Of a DNA stretch of 64,000 nucleotides, positions 23,301-35,187 are shown one piece after another. The notes below the pieces were generated by a model. The model ran no database searches and had not been told where the DNA came from. It was given only the letters and a program-made list of their open reading frames with translations. Each line of letters starts with the position of its first letter. The first letter of the stretch is position 1. This DNA is from Phlebiopsis flavidoalba. Its lineage: Eukaryota; Basidiomycota; Agaricomycetes; Polyporales; Phanerochaetaceae. The DNA is taken from assembly GCA_035772785.1 (NCBI GenBank), contig JAOCPU010000007.1, forward strand, positions 310,001 to 374,000. Direction: 5' to 3'. The position numbers and the translations under genes are program-made.

Positions 23301-24343
23301 GGCCGGCTCGTTTTTGGAGCCTCTTGTTAGACATTACTAGCAATAAGGTAGAGAGAGAGGTTATTGTTTATGGCTGGTTGAGTTATCTCTCCGCCTCGAC
23401 TTTGAAAGAGGCCCTTATACTTGCCCAAAGCCATCCAGACCTTGCTAATCTTGACTGCCATAGACAGTCTCTTCTCGTCCCCGCAGCATACCGTGTGGTC
23501 GGTTTCCGTAAAGATCAGCGAAGCGACTTACTCCGGTCCTTGAATCCTTCTGGCTAGTCGCTTTCGGGTCACAATGGGCATATACTCGCGACTACGTACC
23601 TATCAGCCTTCGAAATACCCACAACTATGAACCTTTAAACCGTAGATGCTTGCTTCTTGGTACGCCATGAATGTTGTAGCCATATATCGTGACGCATTTG
23701 CAGGAATACCCCCAGAAATTTCATCAGCGCATGACTTGTGCACATGAGAGATGAAGCAGACTGGAAAGGGACAGATAGGGCAGGCAGAAGGATAGGGCAA
23801 GGGCAGGGAGTTCACTATCAACGCCCAAACGTCAACGTCCCTAAGCGATGGCGCTGGTTCTCGTCGCCTAGGTCCAGGTGTCGGGATCTTTGGTTTTGGT
23901 GGTGGTTAGAGCGTTTTGAGGAAAATAAGTGGTAAATCTTCTCTCACGGGCCTAGCGACATCACCATACAGGTGTGACTGAAAAACGTAGTGAAACATAT
24001 CGAGGCACGCACCGGGGCTAGGATGACGTTCTTCTTTCGGCCCGTCTTTGTTTGGACCACTTATTTTCCCGGTATATTACACACCCTCCACGGGTTGATC
24101 AATGTAAAATGCGTACGTACAAATCTCTTGTAATAATAAGGCAGCACGCCAGGCGTAGCGTAGAAGGAAGCGCCGCTGCAAGTGATGCTCTATGAATGCA
24201 TAGACTGATATTTGGGAGCGTCTCGTCTTGAACTGGAAAAAGATATGAACAGAGGCAGCAGGCTCCTAACGGTGGTATGAAGACGACGGCATAGACACTG
24301 ATGACTCCAGGGACTGACATGAACACCGATGAACCATCCAACT
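23301..24343. other. Intergenic, one unassigned open frame
   Basis: A 97-codon open frame lies on the plus strand at 23264-23557 (LILAQSHPDLANLDCHR), overlapping the start of BTB paralogue C. It has no recognised domain and may be chance. The rest is the 3' flank of the serine palmitoyltransferase gene. Confidence 0.35.
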
Positions 24344-26551
24344 TTACGGGCACTCCTCCATGTTGACGAGCTCGACAGCCCTCGACATGATCTCCTTCAG
24401 CGGCCAGCGCTCACCCGCACCCTGCTTGAGATCCAGCAGATCACCAATCTCGTCGCACGCCTCGAGGATCGTGTCAATGTCCCCCCCCCCCTCCTTGGTG
24501 TGCGACGCGCTGAGGCAGAACTGCGCACACGCGAGGTGACGAGGGGCGTGGCGGGGTACGCGACGACGACGACGACGATCGGCGTCGCGCGCGTGCGCAT
24601 GAGGCGGCTGAACACGGCCATCTTGCCCGGGCCAAAGAGCAGCAGCGGATGACGGGCGAGTCGTCGTGGCCGTAGGTGATGAAGCCGAGCTTGCGCAGCG
24701 CGCGGTTGAGGTACCGCGAGTTGAGTTTAACGCGAGCCGCCGCAGCCGCATGCTGCTGTCGGGAGCCGTCGCACATGGACTGCGGGCAGGGGCATCCATG
24801 ACGGCAGCGCAGACGACGCGGCGGTTCCGGGGTAGGCTGCGCATTCGCTTGTGTTGGCGATTTGTAGGGGGACATCCGAGTGCCGGGGCAGGAGGGAGCG
24901 GGAGTGTGAGGTCTTCTCTACGAGTGACAAGGTGACACCCATTGATGCTGGCCATGCTGGCCATAACCTGAGTAACCACTGGCGGGGCCATAGCCTCAGC
25001 GTATGCTCCAGAGTGACCAGACCAGGCGAAGACGGTCGATGATGTTCTTGTTACCGGCGATATAGCCTCCGGCAGCGCCGAACGACTTGGTGAAGGTACC
25101 CATCAGAATGTCAACCTGAGACGGGTGGACACATAGTAATCACAGACACCGCGCCCGTGGGGGCCGAGGGCACCAACTGAGTGAGCCTCGTCGACAAAGA
25201 GGTAGAAACTTTGCGTGTGTTGTTAGTAGGAGTTGTCGCGCCTCACGGTTATGCTTACCTTGTACTTCTTCTTGAGCTCGACGAGGCGCGGCAGGTTCAC
25301 CAAGCTACCCTCCATACTGTAAAGACCCTCGACAATGACCAGAATCTTCTTCCACGGCCTGTGCGTCTTCGGCTGGCCCTGGCTGATGACCTCGCGCAGC
25401 AACGACTCGAGAGCCTTCATGTTATTGTGCTTGAACATGCGCACATTTGCGCCCGAGAGACGGACACCGAAACGGATCGAGGCGTGATTCAGCTCGTCCG
25501 AGATGACAAGACAGCCTTTGCTAACGAGCGCCGGGATGATGGTCGAGTTGGTCGCGAATCCCATGGAGCTGATTAGGGAATCTTCCGTGCCGAGGAAGCG
25601 CGCGACAAGCGCCTCTGCTTGACATGCAAATCAAGCGTTGCGCCCCTCGCGACGGCTGCCGCACGCAGACAGGCCATACCGCTTTGGACACTCTCCAAGC
25701 TGGCGTCGGTGCAGCCACCCTGGGACTGAGCAAACCCGAGGTAGTTGTACGAGGAGACATTGAGACCGCGAGTGCGGGTTCCGGACGGAATGAGTGTCTT
25801 GTTGTAGTCGGGCGAGTAGCGGTCGAGGAGCATGATGGTGCGGCCGGGAACCCCAGTAACGGGGTGGGAGAAGCAGTCATCAATGCGCAACTTCAGACGA
25901 CGCGTGTAGAACGAGTCAAAGTCCGAGTTCAAAGCGGCGGCGTACCCCTATTAAACCCATTGATTAATCATGACAAACAGACAATGCGGAAGGAAGCGTA
26001 CGTCGTGTGCCAGGAGATGCCTGTAATCCAAGGCCTTGAAGCGCTTTCCGAAAAAGTCGCGAAGATGGCCGAACAAGATAACGAGGATGTAACTGAGATA
26101 AGTCGTGAGGAGGATGTAGTATGGCGGGTCCTGCTCCTTGACGCCTGGGACAGGGTGTTCAGGGTTGTACGCGGAAGTGTGACACCACGCGGGCGGGGTA
26201 CCTATAGGCAATAGCGCTGGTCGTTTGCACAGTGACCAAACTCGGTGTGTACAGTCGTGAACACCTGTTCCGAGGTCGGCGGAACCTTGGGATAGGTGAG
26301 GCCCGGTGCGGTTCTCGTCGTCGAGTTCGTGAAGGACGGTGTCTTGGGATGAGGAAGTCACCGAGGACGGGGGACAAAGAGAGCGCCGGAAGTCGTGGTA
26401 GTTAGGGTGTGTTCCCGTGGGCCCTCGCACGAGCATCCGCCTCTGAAACGGCGGACAGATATGAGGCTGCTGTGTTGAGGACGGGCGTCGACTTCTTCCT
26501 GAACATCGACGGTGTCGGCGAGGCCGACTGTATAGCCATCGGCGAGGGCAT
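24344..26551 (-). CDS. LCB2: Serine palmitoyltransferase subunit 2
   Basis: With Lcb1 this PLP enzyme condenses serine and palmitoyl-CoA to 3-ketosphinganine in the ER membrane, the first step of sphingolipid synthesis. The ATG at 26551 opens [13 protein letters not shown] Ser-rich leader, [17 protein letters not shown] and [16 protein letters not shown] precede a membrane helix, then [15 protein letters not shown]. The aminotransferase fold has [107 protein letters not shown] (about 25150-25200) and the PLP-lysine loop [17 protein letters not shown] (Lys codon 25086-25088). The C-terminus ends in [10 protein letters not shown] at 24344. The last 700 bases are badly frame-broken and contain a CGA/CGG-rich stretch. 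Length of about 600 residues with short introns is typical. Confidence 0.96.
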
Positions 26552-27909
26552 CTTGGGCTTCCCCGTCGTATGGATCGTCGAGGTCGTAGTGGGTCGTGAG
26601 CAAGGAGGGGAGCCTACGTCGACGGACGGGGGGTACTTGCCGTGGGGGTAAGGGGATTTGAATGATCAACGAAAAGGCAGGTTACCTTTTATGTACAATC
26701 ATCATTTAGTCAGCACCGCTTACTCCAATTTCTCTCCAATTATCTAGCCCCAGCGTCGGCCAGGAGAAACACCATTCGGACATCCGGCAACCCCAGCAGT
26801 CGCGACAATGCCCGTGAAGTCTTTTGATACATTTCGCTCGCAGTTGAGCACAGCGACACCAGCAGCAGCCACAGGCCCAGCAGCAGGAATATACCGCTGC
26901 GCGTATATCTACTTTGGTGGCTGTGTCAACGATGGACTGAATGTGACCCTATCCGTGGTCTCACGGAGGGAGAACAGTACGGTCGAGCATCAAGCTGTAC
27001 TAAGCAGCCTCAAGGCACACTCAGCCAGGGCTATATATACGCTGACATACATAGCTTTCTATAAACCAGACCCTGACTGTATATCGCTTGCGCGCCGCAT
27101 TCCACACCAGGAAAGCGTCCATGCTCTATTGTGTGTAAAGACAGGTCGAGGCTCCCGTAAAACACATGTATCAAGAGCATCAACGACACGATGAGTGCAA
27201 GGGTCATACCACAAGGGCCTGTGCGGTGCTACCCATCCCACTGCACATCGCCAAAGGGGACTATTTATGAGGTCAGTGGGGGACTAGGTCGGCTTTTGAC
27301 CCCTTCCCCGCACTACATATAACCCAGAAGGTCGCTAAAACATCTTCATTCCGTCATGGAGGACACACCGTGCATAACTTCTGCCTTCTGCCATCCCGCG
27401 TTGCCAGGTCAAGTCGCGCTGTGTCGCGAAGCCTCGGAACCGTATTCGCTCGCGCCAGTACCCGCGATTGTCCGCGTCCGAGAGTCGAGATGCGACCATG
27501 ATCTCGAACTGCGCATCGCACTGCGTCTGTTTCAGGACCACTGGAATCTGTCGTGGTCGCCGTGACGGAATCTGGTCGTCGTGCACCACGGTGTGCGAGA
27601 GACATGTAGGCAAACAGACAGAAGGATGGAATGACGGACGAGATGCGTAATGCAGACGTGTGCAGGGAGGATGGTGCCAAGCCCGTCCCCCGTTATGAAT
27701 TTATTCGCAACGTTGATCACGTCCGATATGTTTTGCCGAACAGCGAACCTGCCTTTTTCTGGCGTGCATCAAAGACTTATCCGGAGTTGTCCCTTTGCTT
27801 GCGGCAGACGGCACCACTCCTCTTATAATCATCTTGCCATCCTCCTTCATCTCGCCAAATTTCTGCCTCCTCGTCCCTCCTTCCAACTCGACTCTCCTTC
27901 CACCACGCC
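26552..27909. other. Divergent intergenic region, no gene seen
   Basis: About 1.36 kb between the starts of LCB2 (-) and UDP-glucose dehydrogenase (+). Open frames on both strands lack recognisable motifs. CT-rich stretches precede the UDP-glucose dehydrogenase start and probably mark its promoter. Confidence 0.5.
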
Positions 27910-29860
27910 ATGGCCCCAATCACCGTCAAGAAGATTTGCTGCAGTGCGTATTTCCGCTACACAAGTGTGCTCGGCTCTGACCTCCTGTTCGCGTAGTTGG
28001 TGCTGGATACGTCGGTGAGTTTTGCAACGTGTCAGACGAAGCGTTCGCGTGCTGAGCTCGCGTAGGTGGACCGACGTGCGCGTCATTGCACTCAAGTGCC
28101 CGCAGATTTTGAGAGTTCACCATCGTCGACCTGAACCAGGCGCGTATCGACGCGTGGAACAGCCCAGGACTTTGCCCTCCCCATCTACGAGCCGGGCCTC
28201 GAGGAGGTCGTCCGGGCCTGCCGCGGCCGCAACCTCTTCTTCTCGACCAACGTCGACAAGGCCATCCTCAAACGAGGCCGACCTCATCTTTGTCAGTGTC
28301 AACACCCCACCAAGAAGTCCGGCGTCGGTGCTGGCTTTGGCGCTGACCTCCAGTGCGTATCTTCGCGCCTAGTCGGCAGGAGGAGAAGAGCGGCTTGGTG
28401 CCCAGCCGAGTCTAATCAGCTGATCTTGGTCGTAGCTACCGTCCCGACGTCCGCGACGCGTCGCATTGCTCACGTCGCCACCTCCTCCAAGATTGTCGTC
28501 GAAAAGTCGACCCGTGCCATGCCGGACTGCGCAACCGAGTCTCGAGACCTCTCCCGCGTATGCGCACCATCCTACCACCGAGGCCAACCTGCAAGCCCCG
28601 GCTGGCCGCTTTCGACATTCTCTCCAACCCCTGAGTTTCATTGCTGAGGGAACCGCCATCGATGACCTGTTCAAGCACTGACGCGTGTCTTCTGGGATTG
28701 GTTTTCGCTCCAGACGCCAAGAGGGCAAGGATGCATATGCGCTGCCCTCGCCGGCGTTTTATGCCCAACTGGGTGCCGTAAGTCTGTTGCTTTTCTTGCC
28801 GTCGCGCTGATACCAATTTTCTATAATAGACGCCGAAGCGCATCCTGACCGTCGGCCTGTGTGGTCGTGGAGGGAGGGGGGGGGGCCACCGAACTGTCAA
28901 AGCTCGCCGCAAACGCGATGTCTCGCCCAGCGCATCTCGAGGTGGTCAACAGCGCTTTCCGCCATGCTGCGAGGGCGAACAGGCGCGAACATTGACGCAG
29001 GTCGCGCACGCTGTCGGCTCTACGACTCGCGTGTCGGCCCCAAGTTCCTGCGTGCATCCTTCGGTTTTCGGCGGCTCTCGTGCTTCCATAAGGATATCCT
29101 CAAACGTCGTCTATCTCAGCGAGTCGCTCAAGCAACCTGCCCCGAGGTCGCGGGCGTAACTGGCGCCAGGTTGTCGAGCTCAACGAGCCTTACCAGCGAA
29201 GCGCCGTTTCTCCAAAGACCGTCGTCGACACCCTCTTACAACAACTATCACCGGCAAGGTGCGTTTCCTTGATGGGTTGTGTCAAAAGATTGGCAGCTGA
29301 TCGTCGTGGGGATGACAGCACATTGCCGTCCTCGGATTCGCGTTCAAGGCGGACCACTGGCGACACCCGCGAGTCGCCTGCCATCACACTCATTCGCGAC
29401 TTCCTCGCGGAGCGCGCGCATGATGTCTACCGCTACGCGACCCCAAGGTCGAGGCGGAGCAGATCTGATGGATCTCGTAGAGGCCTGCCCTAACATGACC
29501 CTCGAGCAGAGTGAATGTCGCAGTTGTGTCTTTTCCGCTCCTTCTCCTGACGTCTATGTGTGTCTTTTAGTCAAAAAGCAGGTCACCCCTCGCGCCGTCT
29601 GCGCTCCAGGGCAGCTTGCAAAGGGAAAAGGAGCGCGATCGTCATCGCGACAGAGTGGAAGGTCGTTCCGCGATGATCGGACTGGCAAGTCCGTTCTTAC
29701 GACGTCATGACGGATAGGGCCCGCCCTTTGTCTTTGCACCTCAGCTAGATACCAGTATTCTTTGCTGCAAGTATGCTGACCTAAATGGTCTGTCAGCACA
29801 AGATGTGGCTTCAAGGTTCTCGTGCTCCACCGTTTCTTTCCGTTTTGTGGTTCGAAGACA
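27910..29860 (+). CDS. UDP-glucose 6-dehydrogenase
   Basis: It oxidises UDP-glucose to UDP-glucuronate with two NAD+ in the cytosol, feeding glucuronic acid and xylose into polysaccharides. The ATG at 27910 opens MAPITVKKICC. An intron with GT..AG ends splits the dinucleotide fold so that exon 2 continues IGAGYVG. Then come FSTNVDKAI, ADLIFVSVNTP, NPEFLAEGTAIDDLF (about 28627-28675), RILTVGLW, EATGANIDEVA, VGYDSRVGPKFLRASFGF and SCFHKDIL, with the catalytic Cys codon at 29081-29083. TVVDTLF, then LGFAFKADTGDTRESPAITL, and VIATEWK (about 29640) lead to a C-terminus near GFKV at about 29815. Single-base breaks are frequent, so the stop is approximate. Family length is about 470 residues, which fits. 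Confidence 0.95.
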
Positions 29861-30631
29861 GCCTCACAGCCAGTAACTTGTGAATTTGGGTGATAGGTCC
29901 ACAGGGTCCATTTGGGCCGGGCTTCCTACTGCATCATGCAATGAAGGGCATATGCCTAAAAACACTGCCCATTTTGTTAGTCTAACTGTTTCTCATGTTG
30001 TTAACTCTTTTAGATATGGTTGGACCTACTGATGGACCATAAATGTGTTCTCAGGGTTCCGGCTGCAGCAGGACATCTTAGGATCTCGAGATCTTCTAAT
30101 AGTTAGATTTCCGACGTTTGCTTGCGTTCCGCTAGGTTGTTTTAAAAACCAGGCTGCTATGGGAGATATTTTGGCTATTTGTATTTGCGGTTCTCGCGGC
30201 GCGGGTCCTTCTATGCCTTGTTGTGCGAACGGTCTCGTATACAAGCTATGCACCGAGGTAGGTCCCTTGAGGCATGTGGTGTCAGGCGGATGGCTGCATC
30301 GATTCGAGAGTCATTTTGAGCGCCGTGAAATGGAACAGCGTGGTGCATGTGCAAAAGCAGCATGTGATCCCGAAGTCGTTCCTCTGGGAGATGCGAGGCT
30401 AAGCTCGAGCTTCTGCGCCCGACGCTTACGGTGCTGCCCTACCTTCCTTGGCAGAATTTGGATTCTAGTCTAGTTGTCTATTGCGCTCCATTTTCCCCCC
30501 GTCCTTACGCGTGTGGTGTCTGTGCGGTTTCGTGTCTGAGCCTCTGTCATTTCGACTAATTCTACTAATTGGGTGTCAGTACATTGCCTCTAGAGGCAGG
30601 TCCCCGACCCACTTACCTGAATTAACCAAAA
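29861..30631. other. Intergenic, no gene seen
   Basis: This interval lies between two genes on the same strand. An open frame of 142 codons (30045-30473) contains Cys-rich and hydrophobic stretches but no recognised domain; I do not call it a gene. Confidence 0.45.
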
Positions 30632-32984
30632 ATGGTGCGCCCCGAAGGGCCGTTCCTCGACTACGTCGACGACACACTGTTCAAGGTTCGAGTCATGCGT
30701 ATCGTTCCTGTCCGGGCGGATCTGAACAACAGATCTCCCAGGTGCGCTTGTCGGCGCGCGAGCGCGGGTCAGGAAGCTACCCCCTTCCTGTGTTGTGTAG
30801 TATCAGCGGCGATGCCTCTGCCGCCGGCCCGGAGACGTGCTCAAGATGCGGCGTGGGTCAAGGCCGTAAAAAAAAAAGCTCGAGAACAGTTTATGCTCTG
30901 AATGACGGATCGCGATCTATTGCGCCGCTGCCGGGAGCGGCGCCAAATTCAATCGAGAAACACAGGCTCTCGAGCTGGCAGCCTTGCGATTGTGTGACCG
31001 TGCATATGTCTCGCGCGGACCCCGGGCGAGGAGAAGAAGACGCATCCTTATTTTACTGGCAACTTTTTGAATGTCCAGGGGGCCCGGTGGCCAAAGTCTC
31101 TGGTCCTGGTTGCGGGGCGCGTATGAGAGTTGTGACGAGCTTGTTGTGACCAAGGCGAATGTCCAGCGATGGTGTGGAACACGCACCCGTTTCAAGTGCC
31201 TCGTGCTCCGACGAGGGATACCGTAGCAAGTGATGTTCGGGCGTCTGTGGCTCGACGGGGGTGACTGGGACGACGGAAGGGCCCGATCATGGGGCTGGCT
31301 GAACGTGCTCGCGAGGCGCACCGACAAGCTGTCAACCTGCCGCTGCCCGTGAACATGCGCTTCTGCTTCGAGGGGCATGGAGAGAGCGGCAGCGAGGGCC
31401 TCGACGCTGGGCTTACTTTATCGCGAGCGAGGCCAAGAAGGGCGCAGAGGGCTGGTTCGGCGGCGTCGACTGCGTGTTGCATCGCGTGCGTACCCACCCG
31501 TCCCCTCCTGACGCGCCGCGCGCTTGCGCTGACCCGAGCGCAAGTCGGAACAACTTCTACTGGCTCACGACCGCACGCCCGCGCTGACGTACGGCCTGCG
31601 CGAGGCTCGCGCGTCACTTCTACGTCGGTCATTCTCCGGGGCCCGGTCGCGGACCTGACACTCGGCATCTTTGGCGGCGCCGTGTACGAGCCCTTGACGC
31701 GCTCGTCTGAGCCCCGCTGCTGGGCAAGCTCGTCACCCAGGAGGGCCACATCCTCATCCCGGGCGTGTACGACGGCATCCAGGCGGCCGATGCCGAGGAG
31801 CTGTGAGTGCATTCGCAGCCGCGCCGCACATGCCCCTTTGCTAACTGACCTCATTTGCAGCGAGATCTACAACAGCCTTGACTACTCGGTCGCGGATCTC
31901 CGAGGCCCGCCGCGGGGGGGTCACATTGCCATCTCAGATGACAAGGCGACGGTGATTATGGGCCCGCATGCGCAACCCCTCGCTCTCGATCCACGGTCTG
32001 ATCGAGGGTGCGTTTCTCTGGCGGTCGGCGCGAAAAGACGGTCATCCCCGCGACGGTGGGCGGAAAGTTCAGCTTGCGGTCCGTGCGCTTTTCTATCAAT
32101 GTGCAGGGCGTGTGTGGCATCTGAACGGTTTCTCTGCGCAGCCTTTGGTGCCCCCACAGCAGCCCGATGACATCCGGGCCAAGGTCGAAAAGTACCTCCA
32201 CGATCGGAGTTTGCGAAGCTCAAGACCAAAGTGCTCGTTGAAAGATCGAGTACCCTGCACGGCGCAATGGGATCCCGTGCAGAACTTCGCTGACCACAAG
32301 CACTGGAACTACCAGGCCGCGAAGAATCGCGACCGAGGTGAGCCCTTCTGCGCTTAGGCCATAACCCGGGACTGTGTGCCACAACGACCAGCCGCAAGGC
32401 GAGACGTGCTATACTTGTCGCTTCCCAGCACCGCGTGCCCGCAAACTGTTGATTCGGTGACTAACGACACGATGTCCATTGTAGGCCGTCTACCTCAAGA
32501 GCCCCGACTTTACCCGCGAAGGCAAGCTTGTTTTAAGCTTCCAGAGTACGATGAAACCTAACCCTCTGTGCCCCAGGCGGTTCGATTCCCGTCACGCTCA
32601 CCTTCGCAGAGAACCTCGGTGTTCAACGTCCTCCTTCTCCCGATGGGCCGAGAGATGACGGCGCGCAGTGCGTACTCATTGTATTTGCCATTAACGCGGG
32701 CGACACTCACGCGCTCGCCCGCCCATTCAGCTCGACGAACGAGAAGCTCGACGTGTCGAACTTACATCCAGGGCGTGAGTCGTTATTCAGTTTCGGGTTA
32801 TCGTATCGTCGCCGACGTGCTCATCGCATCCATCGCAGACCAAGCTTCTGGGCTCCTACCTGTACGAGGTCGCCGAGATCACTGGCACCAAGGCCGTGAG
32901 TGCGCCTGTGCGCCGCGGCGGCCAATCAAAGTGTAGCACTACTCCAACAGCCTGCGTTTGCGCTTCTCCTCCTTCCAGGTCTGA
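30632..32984 (+). CDS. DUG1: Cys-Gly metallodipeptidase (M20 family, Dug1-like)
   Basis: This cytosolic zinc or manganese dipeptidase hydrolyses Cys-Gly and takes part in glutathione breakdown. The ATG at 30632 opens MVRPEGPFLDYVD. Collinear family blocks are SISGDAS (30800), MGLAERAR..AVNLPLPVNMRFCFEG (31289-31370), ESGSEGLDA with the Glu dyad obscured by a +1/-1 indel pair at about 31371-31387, LTLGIFGGAVYEP (31655), IYNSLDYSVADL (31864), HWNYQAAKN (32299), FTREGG..IPVTLTFAENLGV, SNYIQG and KLLGSYLYEVAEITGTKA (about 32840-32895). A final intron (gtgagt..ttccag) joins codons Val-stop at 32979-32984. Length near 475 residues fits. It converges with the SUZ-domain gene, with about 140 bp between the 3' ends. 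Confidence 0.94.
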
Positions 32985-33124
32985 CTGTATCGGTATCGAT
33001 GTCATGCTCTGTATTAACCTTCCCTGCCACAATGCAAATGCAAACCGCACCACGTCCCCGCACACGCCTGGCAGAACCTTGTGCACACGTTTCCAGTAAA
33101 TCTTGATAAGAGTACGCACGCAAG

Positions 33125-33935
33125 CTACACACAATATTCGTCCGAGAGCGAGAATGCGCTCGCGGCGCCACAACGGCAGCGCTGCTCCGTCGGCTGGCGA
33201 GAGAGCCCTACGGCCGGCCGCGCGACGAGGGGCTCCGCGCGCTGGGGTGCGCACCCCGCCGCTGGAAACCCCGCGCGCCGCCCCCGCCCCGCGTCGACGA
33301 CGACGCCTCGCCCTCGGCATCGTGGGCGCAGCAATCCGGCCCGCGCAGGCTGGCGGAGCGGCTTCGCCGCCGCTACCGCAGGCGCAGACTTATCCTCCTG
33401 CGGGGGCAGACTCCTCGCCGCCCCCATTGCAAGATCCTATCCCGCGCGGGGCCTGGTACTGCGCCGCGCGCGCGCGTGTACTATCTATCCTACGAGGGCA
33501 CGCCGCTGTGCGTCCGCGTCGGGTCTTCGCAGCAGGCGGGGTCGGGCGTGTTGGGGCGCGGCGGGCCGCTTGAGGATGCGCAGCGCGGGCTGGAGGGCCT
33601 GCGCGGGGGGCGCGGGGCCGCTCGCGATGAGGTAGCTCGGGCATGGGCGGGTTGTTGTTTCTGCTGGGCGTCAGGGGTGTGTAGGAGGGGAGGAGGAGGG
33701 GGGCGAGGGGGCGTACGCGGCGGCCCAGACGCGCTGCGGGACTCGTCGTCTTCAGGGGAGGAGTCCGAGCTTGCGTCCCAGTCGTCTCTTTCACGGGCTC
33801 GTGCGTGCGCGCCGCGGCCGGGCGCGGCGGGGAAGGCTGTCTGCGTAGCAAAAACTGAGCGTGAGGTGGGTTGAGAGGGTGCAAGGCACTCGCCTCGGGC
33901 GCATCCCACGAGTCCGGCGGGCTGGTGGGGGACAT
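33125..33935 (-). CDS. SUZ-domain protein, possible RNA-binding factor
   Basis: The SUZ domain is a short RNA-associated segment found in translation-related proteins; fungi carry small proteins of this kind. The proposed start at 33935 gives MSPTSPPDSWDAPE. After a frame break come DDWDASSDSSPEDDESRS, a Pro-rich stretch with NNNPPMPELPHRERP, then an ILKRP-like block (frame broken) and RAAQYQAPRG..GSCNGGGEES, which matches the SUZ core of Arg-rich A-x-Y-x-x-A-R-x-x-I-F. A Gly/Arg-rich tail runs to about 33125. Motif order (SWD leader, acidic patch, Pro-rich linker, LKRP, SUZ) fits the fungal family, but indels in this very GC-rich DNA make the exact protein uncertain. The foldback element ends only 65 bp upstream of the start. 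Confidence 0.6.
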
Positions 33936-33996
33936 GGCCCGCTGCAGCAGCCTCCTGGCGTGGTCCGGTGCAAGCTCGAGCTGCCAGGCGGGGCGC

Positions 33997-33999
33997 AGA
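33997..33999. repeat. 3-bp target site duplication, left copy (AGA)
   Basis: AGA directly before the element; the second copy is at 35185-35187 directly after it. A 3-bp duplication can occur by chance, so this is supportive rather than decisive. Confidence 0.6.
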
Positions 34000-34130
34000 C
34001 ACTGCGGGGAAATTACCATGAATCCGCCGGATTCATGCTAGACGCACGCTAGACGCTGAAACAATGTGTCTCCCATGTCTCGTCACGATAAATTGCAGAA
34101 TATATGGTAGAAAAAATATAAAATAAGCCT
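34000..34130 (+). repeat. Left terminal inverted repeat of the foldback element
   Basis: Starts CACTGCGGGG. The first 54 bases are identical to the inverted right end, and the following 75 or so differ by a few substitutions and single-base gaps. Confidence 0.9.
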
Positions 34131-35052
34131 GACAATAAATTAAAATGATAATTTCGAAAGAATCTGTCCTGTATATTTTAATTGACCTATGGGATCATCC
34201 TGTCAGAGACATTTTAGAAAGATATTTTGACCGCTTATCTGAGGACAAATGCAGAGATATGTTCTGAATAAATCTACTAGCATGTAGATACTGTGGAAAA
34301 ATAGCCAGCAGTGATGTGGTGGGTATTTGATTCATGCTGAATAAATGATTTCACCATCTCTCGACTAGTCACTGTGTAATCACTGCGGATTTTATTGGAG
34401 GATTTATTGAATAAATCCACAGGACATGTTTTCATTATGCTCTCGAGATTATTTCAATATATGTCGAGCTCATACATTTATTGATGCTACTGTGGATGCT
34501 AGTAAGAGGGATTTTTAAAGACATAGTGCAGATTTCATTTAGAATAAATCTGCCATCAAAGATGTATCTGTCAGATAATGTTCTAAATTAGGCTATATCC
34601 GCCAGATACATCTTGATGGCGGATTTATTCTAAATTAACATGCGCTATATTTTCAAAATATCTCGGACCAACATCCACTTGCAGCATTTATGAATGCTAT
34701 GAGCTGGGGAAAGTACTAAAAATACTCTTCACACCACAGTTAAAATATATCGACTGTGGATCAATTTTATAAAATCTCTCACACAAAATCCACAATGATT
34801 ACAGAGCAAATAGTTTGTGAGAATGGTGAGGATTATTCATTCAGCATGCATCAAATATCCATCATATAGCTACTGGCCATTTTTTTCATAGTATCTACTT
34901 GCCAGCAGACTTATTCAGGATATTTCTCTGCATTTGTCACCCAAAATAAGTGGTCAGATATCTCTTATAATGTCTCTAACAGAATCATTCTATTGGTCAA
35001 TGAAAGGACACAGAGCAGATTCTTTTGAATTTATTGATGTAATTTATTGTTA

Positions 35053-35184
35053 GGTTTATTTCATATTTTTCCACCATATATTCTGCAATTTATCGTGACG
35101 AGGACATGGGAGACGCATTGTTTTCAGCGTTCTAGCGTGCGTCTAGCATGAATCCGGCGGATTCATGGTAATTTCCCCGCAGTG
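35053..35184 (-). repeat. Right terminal inverted repeat of the foldback element
   Basis: Inverted copy of the left end, finishing CCCCGCAGTG at 35184, followed by the AGA duplication. Confidence 0.9.
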
Positions 35185-35187
35185 AGA

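Larger units (their letters stand above)
34000..35184. mobile_element. Foldback (long inverted repeat) non-autonomous DNA transposon, CACTA-like
   Basis: This 1,185-bp AT-rich insert lies in GC-rich DNA. The two ends are identical inverted copies for 54 bases starting CACTGCGGGGAAATTACCAT, then continue almost identical for about 130 bp. Inside, the arms still pair all the way to a centre near 34586; for example AGAATAAATCTGCCATC at 34541 mirrors GATGGCGGATTTATTCT at 34615, and AGTAGATACT pairs with AGTATCTACT. The whole element is thus an imperfect palindrome whose outer ends are more similar than its inner arms. It has no coding capacity. The CACTG start and a 3-bp duplication (AGA) fit the CACTA/EnSpm superfamily, mobilised in trans; the superfamily call is inference. 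A 19-bp near-palindrome (ATGAATCCG-C-CGGATTCAT) lies in each end. Confidence 0.9.

Noticed and set aside
24344..32984. A biosynthetic cluster of serine palmitoyltransferase, UDP-glucose dehydrogenase and dipeptidase
   Set aside because: The three enzymes serve unrelated primary pathways and are on mixed strands; no tailoring enzymes, transporter or regulator sits among them.
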